A stretch of 39,331 nucleotides of DNA from assembly GCA_949289295.1 (NCBI GenBank), contig CASENM010000026.1:1-39331 (forward strand). Direction: 5' to 3'. Origin of the DNA: an uncultured Bacteroides sp. GTDB taxonomy: Bacteria > Bacteroidota > Bacteroidia > Bacteroidales > Bacteroidaceae. The stretch's first letter is position 1. Every line of letters starts with the position of its first letter. Below the pieces are notes generated by a model. That model was not told where the DNA came from, ran no database searches, and saw only the letters and a list, made by a program, of their open reading frames with translations. This document shows, piece after piece, positions 27,001 through 33,506 of this stretch. Position numbers and translations under genes: made by a program.

Positions 27001-27378
27001 GTGCTTGACTATTGTGAGAAGGTGATTCCGGATACGACAGTCCGCCATGACTATATTTATAGCAGCTCGAAAGAAATGGCTGATGACTATCTGGCTCTGG
27101 GTGAAAACGAGAAAGCGGAGACGATTCTGGAAGCATTGGCAAAAGATGCAGCAGAGTACATCGCCTGGTATCTGAGTTTGGATGACACTCGTTTTGCCAG
27201 CTCTTATGAAAACTGCATGCGTTATCTGTATATTCTTGATGATGTATGCAAGAGTATGAATCAGATCAAGGAACCGCAGTCAGGTGAGATTTCTCCTCGT
27301 GGTGTACATTATCGCCAGACTTTTGAGCAGCTGTACAAGCAGTTGGAGAACCGAGTGGGAAGTGTCAATAGTAATTGA
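24046..27378 (+). CDS. DUF2723 (TMEM260-like) membrane protein, putative glycosyltransferase
   Basis: This protein of 1110 residues has an N-terminal half of about twelve hydrophobic helices and a C-terminal soluble half. The first extramembrane loop has TIEPTASFWDCPEFI, followed by GHPPGAPFF, the hallmark of DUF2723. Later blocks include QQPRERDYAYAGSFYAYAIW and FTNGDNDTFPLWYNQE. The C-terminal 200 residues look helical and TPR-like. The family includes human TMEM260, a protein O-mannosyltransferase, and has a GT-C-like layout with acidic residues in the first loop. By that relationship this may transfer a sugar to exported proteins; in Bacteroides that would fit the general O-glycosylation of periplasmic proteins, but this is inference. 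It has its own -7 box and no obvious hairpin terminator downstream. Confidence 0.85.
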   Translation: MKQYDKINNVLGWFVFAIAAFTYCMTIEPTASFWDCPEFITTGYKLEVGHPPGAPFFMLTANLFSQFASDPSQVAKMVNIMSALMSAACILFLFWSITCLAKKLICPEEKDMTAGRLIAIMASGVVGALAYTWSDTFWFSAVEGEVYAYSSLFTALVFWLILKWENRADEPHSDRWLILIAYLTGLSVGVHLLNLLCIPAIVLVYYYKKNPHANLKGSLLALCGSMVLIAVVLYGIVPGIVKVGGWFELLFVNDFGCPFNTGVIVYMVVLAASIVWGVYESYTVKSRRRMNISFLSTVGLLGIPFYGHGWGSVFIGIVVLAILALYLFANISEKYQVSARTLNTTLLAMMMIVVGYSSYAVIVIRSSANTPMDQNSPEDIFTLGEYLGREQYGTRPLFYGQTYASKPALKVVDDGCMYDVEEGAPVYQRKEKESPEEKDSYEIVRHKTEYRYAQNMIFPRMYSSDHAAAYESWLGGVEGHQVPYDQCGETIMVKIPTQWDNIKFFFIYQLNYMYWRYFMWNFAGRQNDIQGEGEIEHGNWITGIPFVDKMLVGDQSLLPSDLKDNKGHNVFYCLPLILGIIGLFWQAYKGERGIQQFWIVFFLFFMTGLAIVLYLNQTPQQPRERDYAYAGSFYAYAIWIGLGVAAIAEWLHKKKLKETTAAIIAGVAGVLVPVQMVSQTWDDHDRSNRYTCRDFGQNYLNSIQEEGNPIIFTNGDNDTFPLWYNQETEGFRTDARVCNLSYLQTDWYIDQMRRPAYDSPSVPINWERIDYVAGHNEAVYIRPDAMKTVEEFYRQNPEEAKKSFGDNPYELKNILEHWVRSPKADLQMIPTDSIVVKLDKEAIKRSGMMTPDSIPDYMHISLKGKHLLYKSELMMLEMLANTNWERPLYMAITVGSENQLNLTGNFVQEGLAYRITPFTHDQLGARIDSEKMYDNLMHKFKFGGIDNPDIYLDETTLRMCDTHRRIFVLLASQLIREGKNDKALEVLDYCEKVIPDTTVRHDYIYSSSKEMADDYLALGENEKAETILEALAKDAAEYIAWYLSLDDTRFASSYENCMRYLYILDDVCKSMNQIKEPQSGEISPRGVHYRQTFEQLYKQLENRVGSVNSN

Positions 27379-27470
27379 TTGATAAAAATATAAGTCGTTG
27401 ACGTTGGTTCGTGCAGGCCGGGAAATGGTTTTGCATGAATTGACGTTATGACTCGAATGAAAATACCGTT

Positions 27471-28082
27471 ATGTGGATAGAACAACCCCCGCAACTGATT
27501 CGCTGGATGTATCCGCGCGCCCTCTGGCGTATGGACAAGAATGAAAGGTCGGTTTATCTGACATTTGACGACGGGCCGATACCGGAAATAACTCCGTGGG
27601 TATTGGACTTGCTTGATAGATATGGCATCAAAGCTACATTCTTTATGGTGGGTGACAATGTGCGCAAGCATCCGGAAGAGTTTCGGATGGTGGTAGAGAG
27701 AGGCCATCGCATAGGAAATCATACATTCAACCATATTCGCGGATTTGAATATTTGAGCCGGAACTATTTGTCTAATACGGATAAGGCGAATGAATATCTG
27801 CATACGGACTTGTTCCGCCCGCCTCACGGGCATATGTGTTGGGCCCAGTACCATTTGTTGAAGAAGAAGTATCGGATTGTGATGTGGGATTTGGTTACCC
27901 GCGATTACAGCAAACGTCTTGACGGCCCTCAGGTATTCGAAAAAGTACGGAAATATGCGCGTAACGGTTCAATCATTACATTTCATGATTCGCTGAAGTC
28001 GGAAAAGAATATGAAATATGCATTGCCGCGTGCCATTGAATGGCTGTTGAAACAAGGATATACATTCAAAGTTTTTGATTGA
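27471..28082 (+). CDS. Polysaccharide deacetylase (NodB/CE4)
   Basis: This 203-residue single-domain carbohydrate esterase family 4 protein removes acetyl groups from N-acetylated sugars in a metal-dependent reaction. Motifs are complete: motif 1 TFDDGP (D33/D34), metal-binding H84 and H88 in GNHTFNHI, motif 3 RPPHGH, motif 4 in MWDLVTRDYS, and H172 in ITFHDS. There is no signal peptide, so it may act on a cytoplasmic or membrane-bound precursor unless a different start is used. The 92-nt gap upstream contains two copies of TTGACGTT (27398-27405 and 27440-27447) but no clear promoter, so readthrough from the DUF2723 gene is possible. Confidence 0.92.
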   Translation: MWIEQPPQLIRWMYPRALWRMDKNERSVYLTFDDGPIPEITPWVLDLLDRYGIKATFFMVGDNVRKHPEEFRMVVERGHRIGNHTFNHIRGFEYLSRNYLSNTDKANEYLHTDLFRPPHGHMCWAQYHLLKKKYRIVMWDLVTRDYSKRLDGPQVFEKVRKYARNGSIITFHDSLKSEKNMKYALPRAIEWLLKQGYTFKVFD

Positions 28083-28093
28083 TAGCTTTATTC

Positions 28094-28225
28094 TCAGCGT
28101 ATCCGGCGGTTCAGTTGGTTGTTGGCCTTTTCCGGCCGTGATTTGCCGATACGTTTTCCGCTGCTTTTCTTTTTTCTGCTCAGTTTTGCTTTGTAAGCAA
28201 AAGGATTCTTCTTGTTTGCTGGCAT
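28094..28225 (-). CDS. Small very basic protein, 43 aa
   Basis: An ATG at 28225 opens a 43-codon frame ending in TGA at 28094. The product has 16 Lys/Arg and a single Glu. It begins MPANKKNPFAYKAKLSRKKK and ends NNQLNRRIR, with no hydrophobic segment. A -7 box, TATTTTTG, lies 20 nt upstream on the same strand, which argues for a real gene rather than chance. It occupies most of the 243-nt gap between the deacetylase and the acetyltransferase. The composition resembles small nucleic-acid-binding or ribosome-associated proteins, but I do not recognise a family and assign no function. Confidence 0.55.
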   Translation of the reverse strand: MPANKKNPFAYKAKLSRKKKSSGKRIGKSRPEKANNQLNRRIR

Positions 28226-28245
28226 GGTTTTCTTTAAATTTTGTA

Positions 28246-28253
28246 CAAAAATA
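28246..28253 (-). promoter_or_regulatory. -7 box upstream of the small basic ORF
   Basis: TATTTTTG on the minus strand fits TAnnTTTG, with a predicted start near 28239, about 14 nt before the ATG. The -33 region is weak. Confidence 0.4.
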
Positions 28254-28295
28254 CGATTTTATTTCTGTTCTGCCATGAAAGTCATCAAAATTCGT

Positions 28296-28303
28296 TACAT
28301 TTG
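28296..28303 (+). promoter_or_regulatory. -7 box of the serine acetyltransferase gene
   Basis: TACATTTG fits TAnnTTTG and would start transcription near 28310, 16 nt before the ATG at 28326. It is divergent from the small basic ORF. Confidence 0.5.
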
Positions 28304-28325
28304 CCGAGAACAATAAGTTACGAAT

Positions 28326-29216
28326 ATGAGTCCGATTAAAGACACAAATATACTGACAAAGGCTGTCAGTGAGCTTTCTGACAGTAAATCATACCAGGGA
28401 TTGTTTCATCAGCATAAGGAAGGTGAACCGCTTCCGTCCGGAAAAAAGCTAAGGCAGATTGTGGAACTGGCCCGCGCCATTCTTTTCCCAGGGTATTTCG
28501 GCAATTCTACGATTCACAGCCAGACAATCACCTATCATATCGGTGTCAATATAGAAGAACTGTTTTCTCTGTTGACCGAACAGATTCAGGCTGGATTGTG
28601 TTTCGGGGAGGAAAACAATGAGTCGTCCGGCAGTGTTCCTTGCAGGGAAACCTCTGCTGAACTGGCCGCACATTTTATCAGCCGCTTGCCGGAGATGCGC
28701 CGCATTCTCGCTACAGATGTCGAGGCTGCTTATTATGGAGATCCTGCCGCAACCTGTTTTGGAGAAATCATTTGTTGCTATCCGGTAATCCGGGCTGTTA
28801 CAAATTATCGCATCGCGCACGAACTTTATTCGCTGGGCATCCCACTGATTCCTCGTATCATTACCGAAATGGCTCATTCTGAGACCGGGATTGACATTCA
28901 TCCGGGAGCCCAGATTGGTGATCACTTCACTATTGACCATGGAACGGGGGTCGTTATCGGTGCAACCTGTATCATCGGGAATAACGTGAAACTTTATCAG
29001 GGCGTGACTTTAGGGGCAAAAAGTTTTCCATTGGACGAGCAGGGCAATCCGATTAAAGGTATTCCTCGTCATCCCATTCTGGAAGATAATGTAATTGTCT
29101 ATTCCAATGCCACTATTCTTGGCCGCATAACGATTGGTAAAGGGGCCACTATCGGTGGAAATATTTGGGTTACTGAAGATGTACCTGCCGGTGCGCGCAT
29201 CGTACAAAGGAAATGA
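28326..29216 (+). CDS. cysE: Serine O-acetyltransferase
   Basis: This 296-residue cytoplasmic enzyme makes O-acetylserine from serine and acetyl-CoA, the first step of cysteine synthesis. An N-terminal helical domain (about 1-180) precedes a left-handed beta-helix of hexapeptide repeats. Active-site blocks are EMAHSETGIDIHPGAQIGDH and TIDHGTGVVIG (H192, H205), followed by YQGVTLGAKSF. The C-terminal arm is short (DVPAGARIVQRK) and ends soon after the beta-helix. This resembles the longer-N-terminus, short-tail class of bacterial serine acetyltransferases. Its stop codon is only 7 nt from the stop of the convergent permease gene. Confidence 0.93.
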   Translation: MSPIKDTNILTKAVSELSDSKSYQGLFHQHKEGEPLPSGKKLRQIVELARAILFPGYFGNSTIHSQTITYHIGVNIEELFSLLTEQIQAGLCFGEENNESSGSVPCRETSAELAAHFISRLPEMRRILATDVEAAYYGDPAATCFGEIICCYPVIRAVTNYRIAHELYSLGIPLIPRIITEMAHSETGIDIHPGAQIGDHFTIDHGTGVVIGATCIIGNNVKLYQGVTLGAKSFPLDEQGNPIKGIPRHPILEDNVIVYSNATILGRITIGKGATIGGNIWVTEDVPAGARIVQRK

Positions 29217-29223
29217 CGGCCTT

Positions 29224-30450
29224 TTACAGCAGCATTTTCTTGAAGAGATAGCGGACCGGATACCATACAGAAAGAAACCCTACTATCACTACGGTTGCAA
29301 AAACCAGTGCGACATCCCAGAAATGTACACTTACCGGATAGGCATCTACAATGAAGTTGCCTGAGTTGCCAAGTGATATCAGGCCGAATTCTTGCTGTAA
29401 CCAACAAAGTGTCACTCCCAAAACGATGCCTGCGACAGCTCCTATGAATGATATCAAGCGTCCTTCGAAGAGGAATATTCTGAGAATCTGTTTTTCGCTT
29501 GCACCGAGGTTTCTCAATGTCACCACATCATTGCGCTTGTCGATAATCAACATGGAAAGAGATCCGATGACGTTGAAGCAGGCTATCATCAGTATGAAGG
29601 TGAGAAACAAGTAAGATATCAGTTTTTCTATTTCCATGATGCGGAAGGTGTCGGCCTGTTGTTCATAGCGGTCGAGCACTTTGAATTCGTCTCCTAATTG
29701 TTCTTCAAGCCTTTTTTTCATATCTCCTATATGGATGCCAGGCTTCAGTTTAAGGTTGACTGCACTTACTTCGGTAGTGTACTGAAACAGACGGCGGGCG
29801 AACTGCAGTGAGGTAATGATATACGAACCGTCATATTTTTCCTGATTGACAGCAAATACCAGTCCGGACGAAAACAGATTGCCCGAATTGAAAGCCGTGG
29901 CAGGGTTTGCCATATTCACTTTTGCGCCGCGTTTTGGGGCATATATCTCCAGCGGGTCCAGAAAGCGGATACCTGTCCCCAGTGCTCCCAGCAGCTGTAT
30001 GCCGGGAATCGCATAATCTGCCACTTCATCATGCAATATGAGATCTCCCCGGCCGAACAGTATCGTATCAATGGGAGTCAGTTCACTGAAATTATCTTCC
30101 ACTCCTTTGATGACTGCCATGGCTTGTCTGTCCTGATATTGTACCAAAGCATTGTCTTCAAGTGATTCTGACACCAAAGCCACTTCCGGCATTTCATATA
30201 AGGCCAATATACGTCTGTCTTGTCCGTCGAACACTTTTCCTGTCGTAGGTACAATCTTCAGCTGGGGGTCGAATGCCGTGAAGAATGTGGAGACCAAATC
30301 TTGAAAGCCGTTGAATACGGACAGTGTACAGACAAGAGCCAGAGTCGCCAATGCCACGCCGCACACAGAGATGGCGGAGATTACATTGATAGCATTGTGC
30401 GACTTCTTTGAGAAGAGATATCTGCGTGCGATGTAGAATGGGAAGTTCAT
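29224..30450 (-). CDS. LolC/LolE-type ABC transporter permease (FtsX family)
   Basis: This 408-residue permease has the MacB/LolC layout: an N-terminal helix (about 21-46), a large periplasmic domain (47-270) and three C-terminal helices (about 280-300, 328-350 and 375-398) forming the FtsX domain. Family blocks are IARRYLFSKKSHNAINVIS at the N-terminus and DKRNDVVTLRNLGASEKQI before the second C-terminal helix. By homology it releases outer-membrane lipoproteins from the inner membrane for the LolA pathway. No ATPase is adjacent, so the LolD partner must be elsewhere. It starts 2 nt after the rbfA stop and is last in a minus-strand run. Confidence 0.9.
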   Translation of the reverse strand: MNFPFYIARRYLFSKKSHNAINVISAISVCGVALATLALVCTLSVFNGFQDLVSTFFTAFDPQLKIVPTTGKVFDGQDRRILALYEMPEVALVSESLEDNALVQYQDRQAMAVIKGVEDNFSELTPIDTILFGRGDLILHDEVADYAIPGIQLLGALGTGIRFLDPLEIYAPKRGAKVNMANPATAFNSGNLFSSGLVFAVNQEKYDGSYIITSLQFARRLFQYTTEVSAVNLKLKPGIHIGDMKKRLEEQLGDEFKVLDRYEQQADTFRIMEIEKLISYLFLTFILMIACFNVIGSLSMLIIDKRNDVVTLRNLGASEKQILRIFLFEGRLISFIGAVAGIVLGVTLCWLQQEFGLISLGNSGNFIVDAYPVSVHFWDVALVFATVVIVGFLSVWYPVRYLFKKMLL

Positions 30451-30452
30451 GG

Positions 30453-30788
30453 CTATTTCTTCAGCAACTCATCAATGTGTGCCGCATAGTCCAGTGAGTC
30501 GTCTACAAAAAACTTCAGTTCCGGAATGATACGGAGCTGGAAACGGACGCGTTTCCCCAGTTCATAGCGGATTGATTTCATGTTTGCATTGACGTTTTTC
30601 ACAATCTCTTCCGCACGTTCGGAAGGGAATACACTCAGGTAAGCGCGTGCATAGCTCAAGTCGGGGCTGATGCGGACTACGCTGACCGATACCAGCACTC
30701 CGTGCATTGCTTTTGTCTGCAATAAAAAGATTTCGCTCAGTTCTTTTTGGATGAGCCGGGCAATCTTGTTCTGTCTTGTTGTTTCCAT
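30453..30788 (-). CDS. rbfA: 30S ribosome-binding factor RbfA
   Basis: This 111-residue KH-fold protein binds the immature 30S subunit and assists 16S rRNA 5'-end maturation. It has the family N-terminus RQNKIARLIQKELSEIF, the central VSVVRISPDLSYARAYLSVF and the C-terminal FVDDSLDYAAHIDELL. The length is normal. It sits 10 nt after the methyltransferase stop and 2 nt before the permease start, so it belongs to the same transcript. Pairing of rbfA with a LolC-type permease is typical of Bacteroidetes, as far as I know. Confidence 0.95.
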   Translation of the reverse strand: METTRQNKIARLIQKELSEIFLLQTKAMHGVLVSVSVVRISPDLSYARAYLSVFPSERAEEIVKNVNANMKSIRYELGKRVRFQLRIIPELKFFVDDSLDYAAHIDELLKK

Positions 30789-30798
30789 AATATAATTC

Positions 30799-31440
30799 TT
30801 ATTTTTTTCTGATAATTGTCAATCCGTCACGTAGCGGGAGGATTACCTTTTCTATCCTCGGGTCGGCTGCCACCAGATCGTTGAACCTTTTGATACCCGC
30901 TGTCTGTGCGTCAGTATGGGAGGAATCTGTTTCCAATACGTGTCCGTCCCACAGTGTGTTGTCGGCGATTATGTATCCCCCTGCATTCATTTTCTTGAGG
31001 ATCATTTCATAGTAGTCTACATAGAAACGTTTGTTTCCGTCTACAAATGCAAGGTCGAATACGATATTCATCTGCGGCACCATTTCCAGTGCGTCTCCTA
31101 TATAGAAACGGATTTTGTCTGCCCATGGCGAGTTTTCGAGCCATGGACGAGTGAAATCCTCTTGCTCGTCATTGATTTCGAAAGTATGAAGCATCGCTCC
31201 GTCTTCCAGCCCTTCTGCCAGACAGAGAGCTGAATAACCGCTGTACGTACCGATTTCGAGCACTTGCTTGGGGCGGATCATCCGCACAAACATTTTCAGC
31301 ATCCGTCCCTGCAGATGGCCTGAAGCCATCCGGGGACGCAACAGCTTGACATGTGTGGCGCGGTACAAATCGGCCAGGTACTTCCCTTCCGCATCTATAT
31401 GCCGGAGAATGTAGTCATCCAACTCGTCCGTCTCTTTCAT
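30799..31440 (-). CDS. SAM-dependent O-methyltransferase (COMT-like)
   Basis: This 213-residue class I methyltransferase is of the cation-dependent catechol O-methyltransferase-like family. Motif I is VLEIGTYSGYSALCLAEGL, and later blocks are YIGDALEMVP, FDLAFVDGNKRFYVDYYE and GGYIIADNTLWDGHV, whose acidic residues would bind the divalent metal. The acceptor is unknown; bacterial members act on varied catechols, and some may act on tRNA. The ATG at 31440 shares one base with the upstream pyk stop (TGATG), a strong sign of coupling. A GTG one codon upstream is possible but less likely. Confidence 0.9.
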   Translation of the reverse strand: MKETDELDDYILRHIDAEGKYLADLYRATHVKLLRPRMASGHLQGRMLKMFVRMIRPKQVLEIGTYSGYSALCLAEGLEDGAMLHTFEINDEQEDFTRPWLENSPWADKIRFYIGDALEMVPQMNIVFDLAFVDGNKRFYVDYYEMILKKMNAGGYIIADNTLWDGHVLETDSSHTDAQTAGIKRFNDLVAADPRIEKVILPLRDGLTIIRKK

Positions 31441-32900
31441 CACAAGTAGCGGTTATGATTGGGCAGCACATAATTGTCAGTGTCGGACAATACATCGCCC
31501 ACCTGATTGATTTCAAGGAAAGAAGTATGTGTGCCTTTCTTTCCGCCGCTCAGATAAGCTACCATCTCGTTTTCTGACAAGACTCCATCGGCCAGCAACT
31601 TGCGCAGAGCAGTAAAGTAATATTCCTGTCCGTTGGCTTTTTCAGGCATATAAATGGCTTCCACACCGTATGACAAAGCCAGATGGCGCATAGTCTTTTC
31701 TTTATAGCAGATGGCCAGTACGGGATATTTTCCTCTGAAGGCGGCCAGATTGCGGGCAGTCAGTCCGCTGAAACTGTCCGTGATGATGGCACGGATGGGC
31801 ATCAGACTGGTGGCGCGTACGGCCTGTTTTGCCAGAAAGCTTGCCACATCGGTGTTCTCCGGTGTCAGAGGGATGGGAATGTCATTTTCCTGCATCTTGT
31901 CTTTCTCGGCCTGTGCGGCAATTTTTGTCATGGTCTTCACCGCTTCCACCGGATACTTCCCGTAAGCTGTCTCGCCGCTGAGCATCAGTGCGTCTGTGCG
32001 GTAATAGATGGCATTGGCGATGTCGGTTACTTCTGCACGGGTGGGACGGGGGTTGTTGATCATGGTATGGAGCATCTGTGTGGCTACGATGACCGGTTTG
32101 CGGGCCAGAATGCATTTCTTGATGAGTATACGCTGGATGCCCGGGATACGCTCCTGGGGAACTTCTATGCCCAGGTCGCCGCGGGCTACCATTACACCGT
32201 CGGCCACTTCCAGAATTTCATCGATATTGTCCACTCCTTCCTGGTTTTCAATCTTTGCGATAATTTTGATGTCGCTGCCGTGTGCATCCAGAATCGCCCG
32301 GATATCAAGTACGTCCTGGCGGTTGCGCACGAATGAGTGTGCGATGAAATCGATGTCTTTCTCGATGGCATAGAGAATATTGTTGCGGTCCTTTTCTGTC
32401 AGTGAAGGCAGGTTGATGCGTACGCCGGGTACATTTACGCTTTTTCGGTTTCCCAGAGTGGCGTCATTGAGGACTTCGCACAGCAGTATGCCGTCTTTTT
32501 TGTCTGTCACTTCCAGTTCCAGTTCTCCGTCGTCGATGAGCACACGCGCACCTGTATGCAAGTCGTACGCAAACTGTGGATAAGTGACCGCAATGCAATC
32601 GCGGGTGGTTTCTTGTTCAGGATTGCCCACAATCTGCACTCTATCGCCGGTCTTGAAGTCTATAGGACCTTCTGCGCAGACTGTTGTGCGGACTTCCGGG
32701 CCTTTCGTGTCCATCAGAATGGCGATACGGTTCGATACGGTCCGCACGTTGTTTATCAGTTTGTCGAAACCTTCTCTGCTGGCATGGGCGGTATTCATAC
32801 GTACCACGTTCATGCCTGCTTCAAACAGGTCTCTGATAAAGTCTACGTCACAACGCAGGTCCGAAATGGACGCAACGATTTTTGTTTGCTTGAGCATCAT
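31440..32900 (-). CDS. pyk: Pyruvate kinase
   Basis: This 486-residue glycolytic enzyme makes pyruvate and ATP from phosphoenolpyruvate and ADP. The signature IIAKIENQEGVDN contains the catalytic Lys216 and metal-binding Glu218. Other blocks are MNVVRMNTAHAS (substrate Arg34), ILMDTKGPEVR, VARGDLGIEVP, RPTRAEVTDIANA and ALMLSGETAYGKYPVEAV. The C-terminal domain (about 350-486) is complete. The gene is last-base-overlapped with the methyltransferase downstream. No TAnnTTTG box is visible in its 121-nt upstream gap, which instead contains a triple-hairpin repeat. It may therefore depend on an atypical promoter or on readthrough from aroQ. Confidence 0.97.
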   Translation of the reverse strand: MMLKQTKIVASISDLRCDVDFIRDLFEAGMNVVRMNTAHASREGFDKLINNVRTVSNRIAILMDTKGPEVRTTVCAEGPIDFKTGDRVQIVGNPEQETTRDCIAVTYPQFAYDLHTGARVLIDDGELELEVTDKKDGILLCEVLNDATLGNRKSVNVPGVRINLPSLTEKDRNNILYAIEKDIDFIAHSFVRNRQDVLDIRAILDAHGSDIKIIAKIENQEGVDNIDEILEVADGVMVARGDLGIEVPQERIPGIQRILIKKCILARKPVIVATQMLHTMINNPRPTRAEVTDIANAIYYRTDALMLSGETAYGKYPVEAVKTMTKIAAQAEKDKMQENDIPIPLTPENTDVASFLAKQAVRATSLMPIRAIITDSFSGLTARNLAAFRGKYPVLAICYKEKTMRHLALSYGVEAIYMPEKANGQEYYFTALRKLLADGVLSENEMVAYLSGGKKGTHTSFLEINQVGDVLSDTDNYVLPNHNRYL

Positions 32901-32950
32901 ATTCTTTTAGTTTTTGAGTTTTTCTTTATAATAACTGCATTTGATTCGGC

Positions 32951-33028
32951 TTCAGTCAGAAAAACGCTTCGGCGTTTTGACTGAAACGTCCCGTCGTTTT
33001 GGCCGAAACGCCGAAGCGTTTTCAGTCA
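32951..33028. repeat. Triple-hairpin palindromic repeat, copy 1
   Basis: Three consecutive hairpins occur here. The first is AAAACGC-TTCG-GCGTTTT (32961-32978), the second AAACG-tcccgt-CGTTT (32984-32999), and the third AAACGC-CGAA-GCGTTT (33006-33021). Hairpins 1 and 3 are also inverted copies of each other. TTCAGTCA flanks the element on both sides (32951-32958 and 33021-33028), and TGACTGAA lies inverted at 32978-32985. The aroQ stop codon lies inside the right edge. On the minus strand, hairpin 3 has a UUCG loop and a U-run, so it can terminate aroQ. A second copy is at 39017-39087. Confidence 0.85.
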
Positions 33029-33438
33029 ACCAGCGCTTCTACTGCCAGGCGGTATGAGTTGAGCCCGAATCCGCAGATGACTCCCCGGCACGCACATGCA
33101 ATCATTGACTTGTGGCGGAATTCTTCGCGCTTGTGTACGTTTGAAATATGTACTTCGATTACCGGTGCCGGTATAGCCCGTATGGCATCCTGCAGTGCAA
33201 TGGATGTATGTGTGTACGCTCCCGCGTTGAGCACTATCCCGTCGTATTCGAATCCCGTTTCATGGATTTTGTCGATAAGTTCTCCTTCTATATTCGACTG
33301 GAAATATCCGAATTCTATTTGGGGATATTTTTTTTTCAGTTTTTCGAACCAGCTTTCAAAAGACTCTTCTCCGTAGACGGAAGGTTCACGCTTGCCCAGC
33401 AGATTAATGTTCGGGCCATTGATAATTTGTATTCTCAT
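33022..33438 (-). CDS. aroQ: Type II 3-dehydroquinate dehydratase
   Basis: This 138-residue dodecameric-type enzyme converts 3-dehydroquinate to 3-dehydroshikimate in aromatic amino acid synthesis. The N-terminus MRIQIINGPNINLLGKREPSVYG carries the catalytic Tyr22. NAGAYTHTS carries N71 and H77, and IEVHISN carries the catalytic His97, followed by HKREEFRHKS. The start at 33438 is the family start; a longer in-frame ATG at 33534 would add a 32-residue non-family extension running through the divergent promoter region. The stop codon falls within the right arm of the palindromic repeat, so the repeat probably ends this transcript or attenuates expression of pyk beyond it. Confidence 0.96.
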   Translation of the reverse strand: MRIQIINGPNINLLGKREPSVYGEESFESWFEKLKKKYPQIEFGYFQSNIEGELIDKIHETGFEYDGIVLNAGAYTHTSIALQDAIRAIPAPVIEVHISNVHKREEFRHKSMIACACRGVICGFGLNSYRLAVEALVD

Positions 33439-33465
33439 CTGATCTAAACCTATTGAAATATTTGA

Positions 33466-33496
33466 TACATTTGTAGATAAATACGCTGCAAAGATA
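33466..33496. promoter_or_regulatory. Divergent promoter region of aroQ and xerD
   Basis: Two -7 boxes lie 15 bp apart: TACATTTG on the plus strand (33466-33473) for xerD, and TATCTTTG on the minus strand (33489-33496) for aroQ. Predicted starts are near 33480 (+) and 33482 (-), so the two transcripts would begin at almost the same place and the polymerases would compete. The -33 matches are weak on both sides. Confidence 0.5.
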
Positions 33497-33506
33497 GGAA
33501 AAAGAA

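Noticed and set aside
27398-27447. Two direct copies of TTGACGTT upstream of the deacetylase gene
   Set aside because: Only two 8-bp copies 42 bp apart, without flanking symmetry or a promoter context. Chance is a sufficient explanation.
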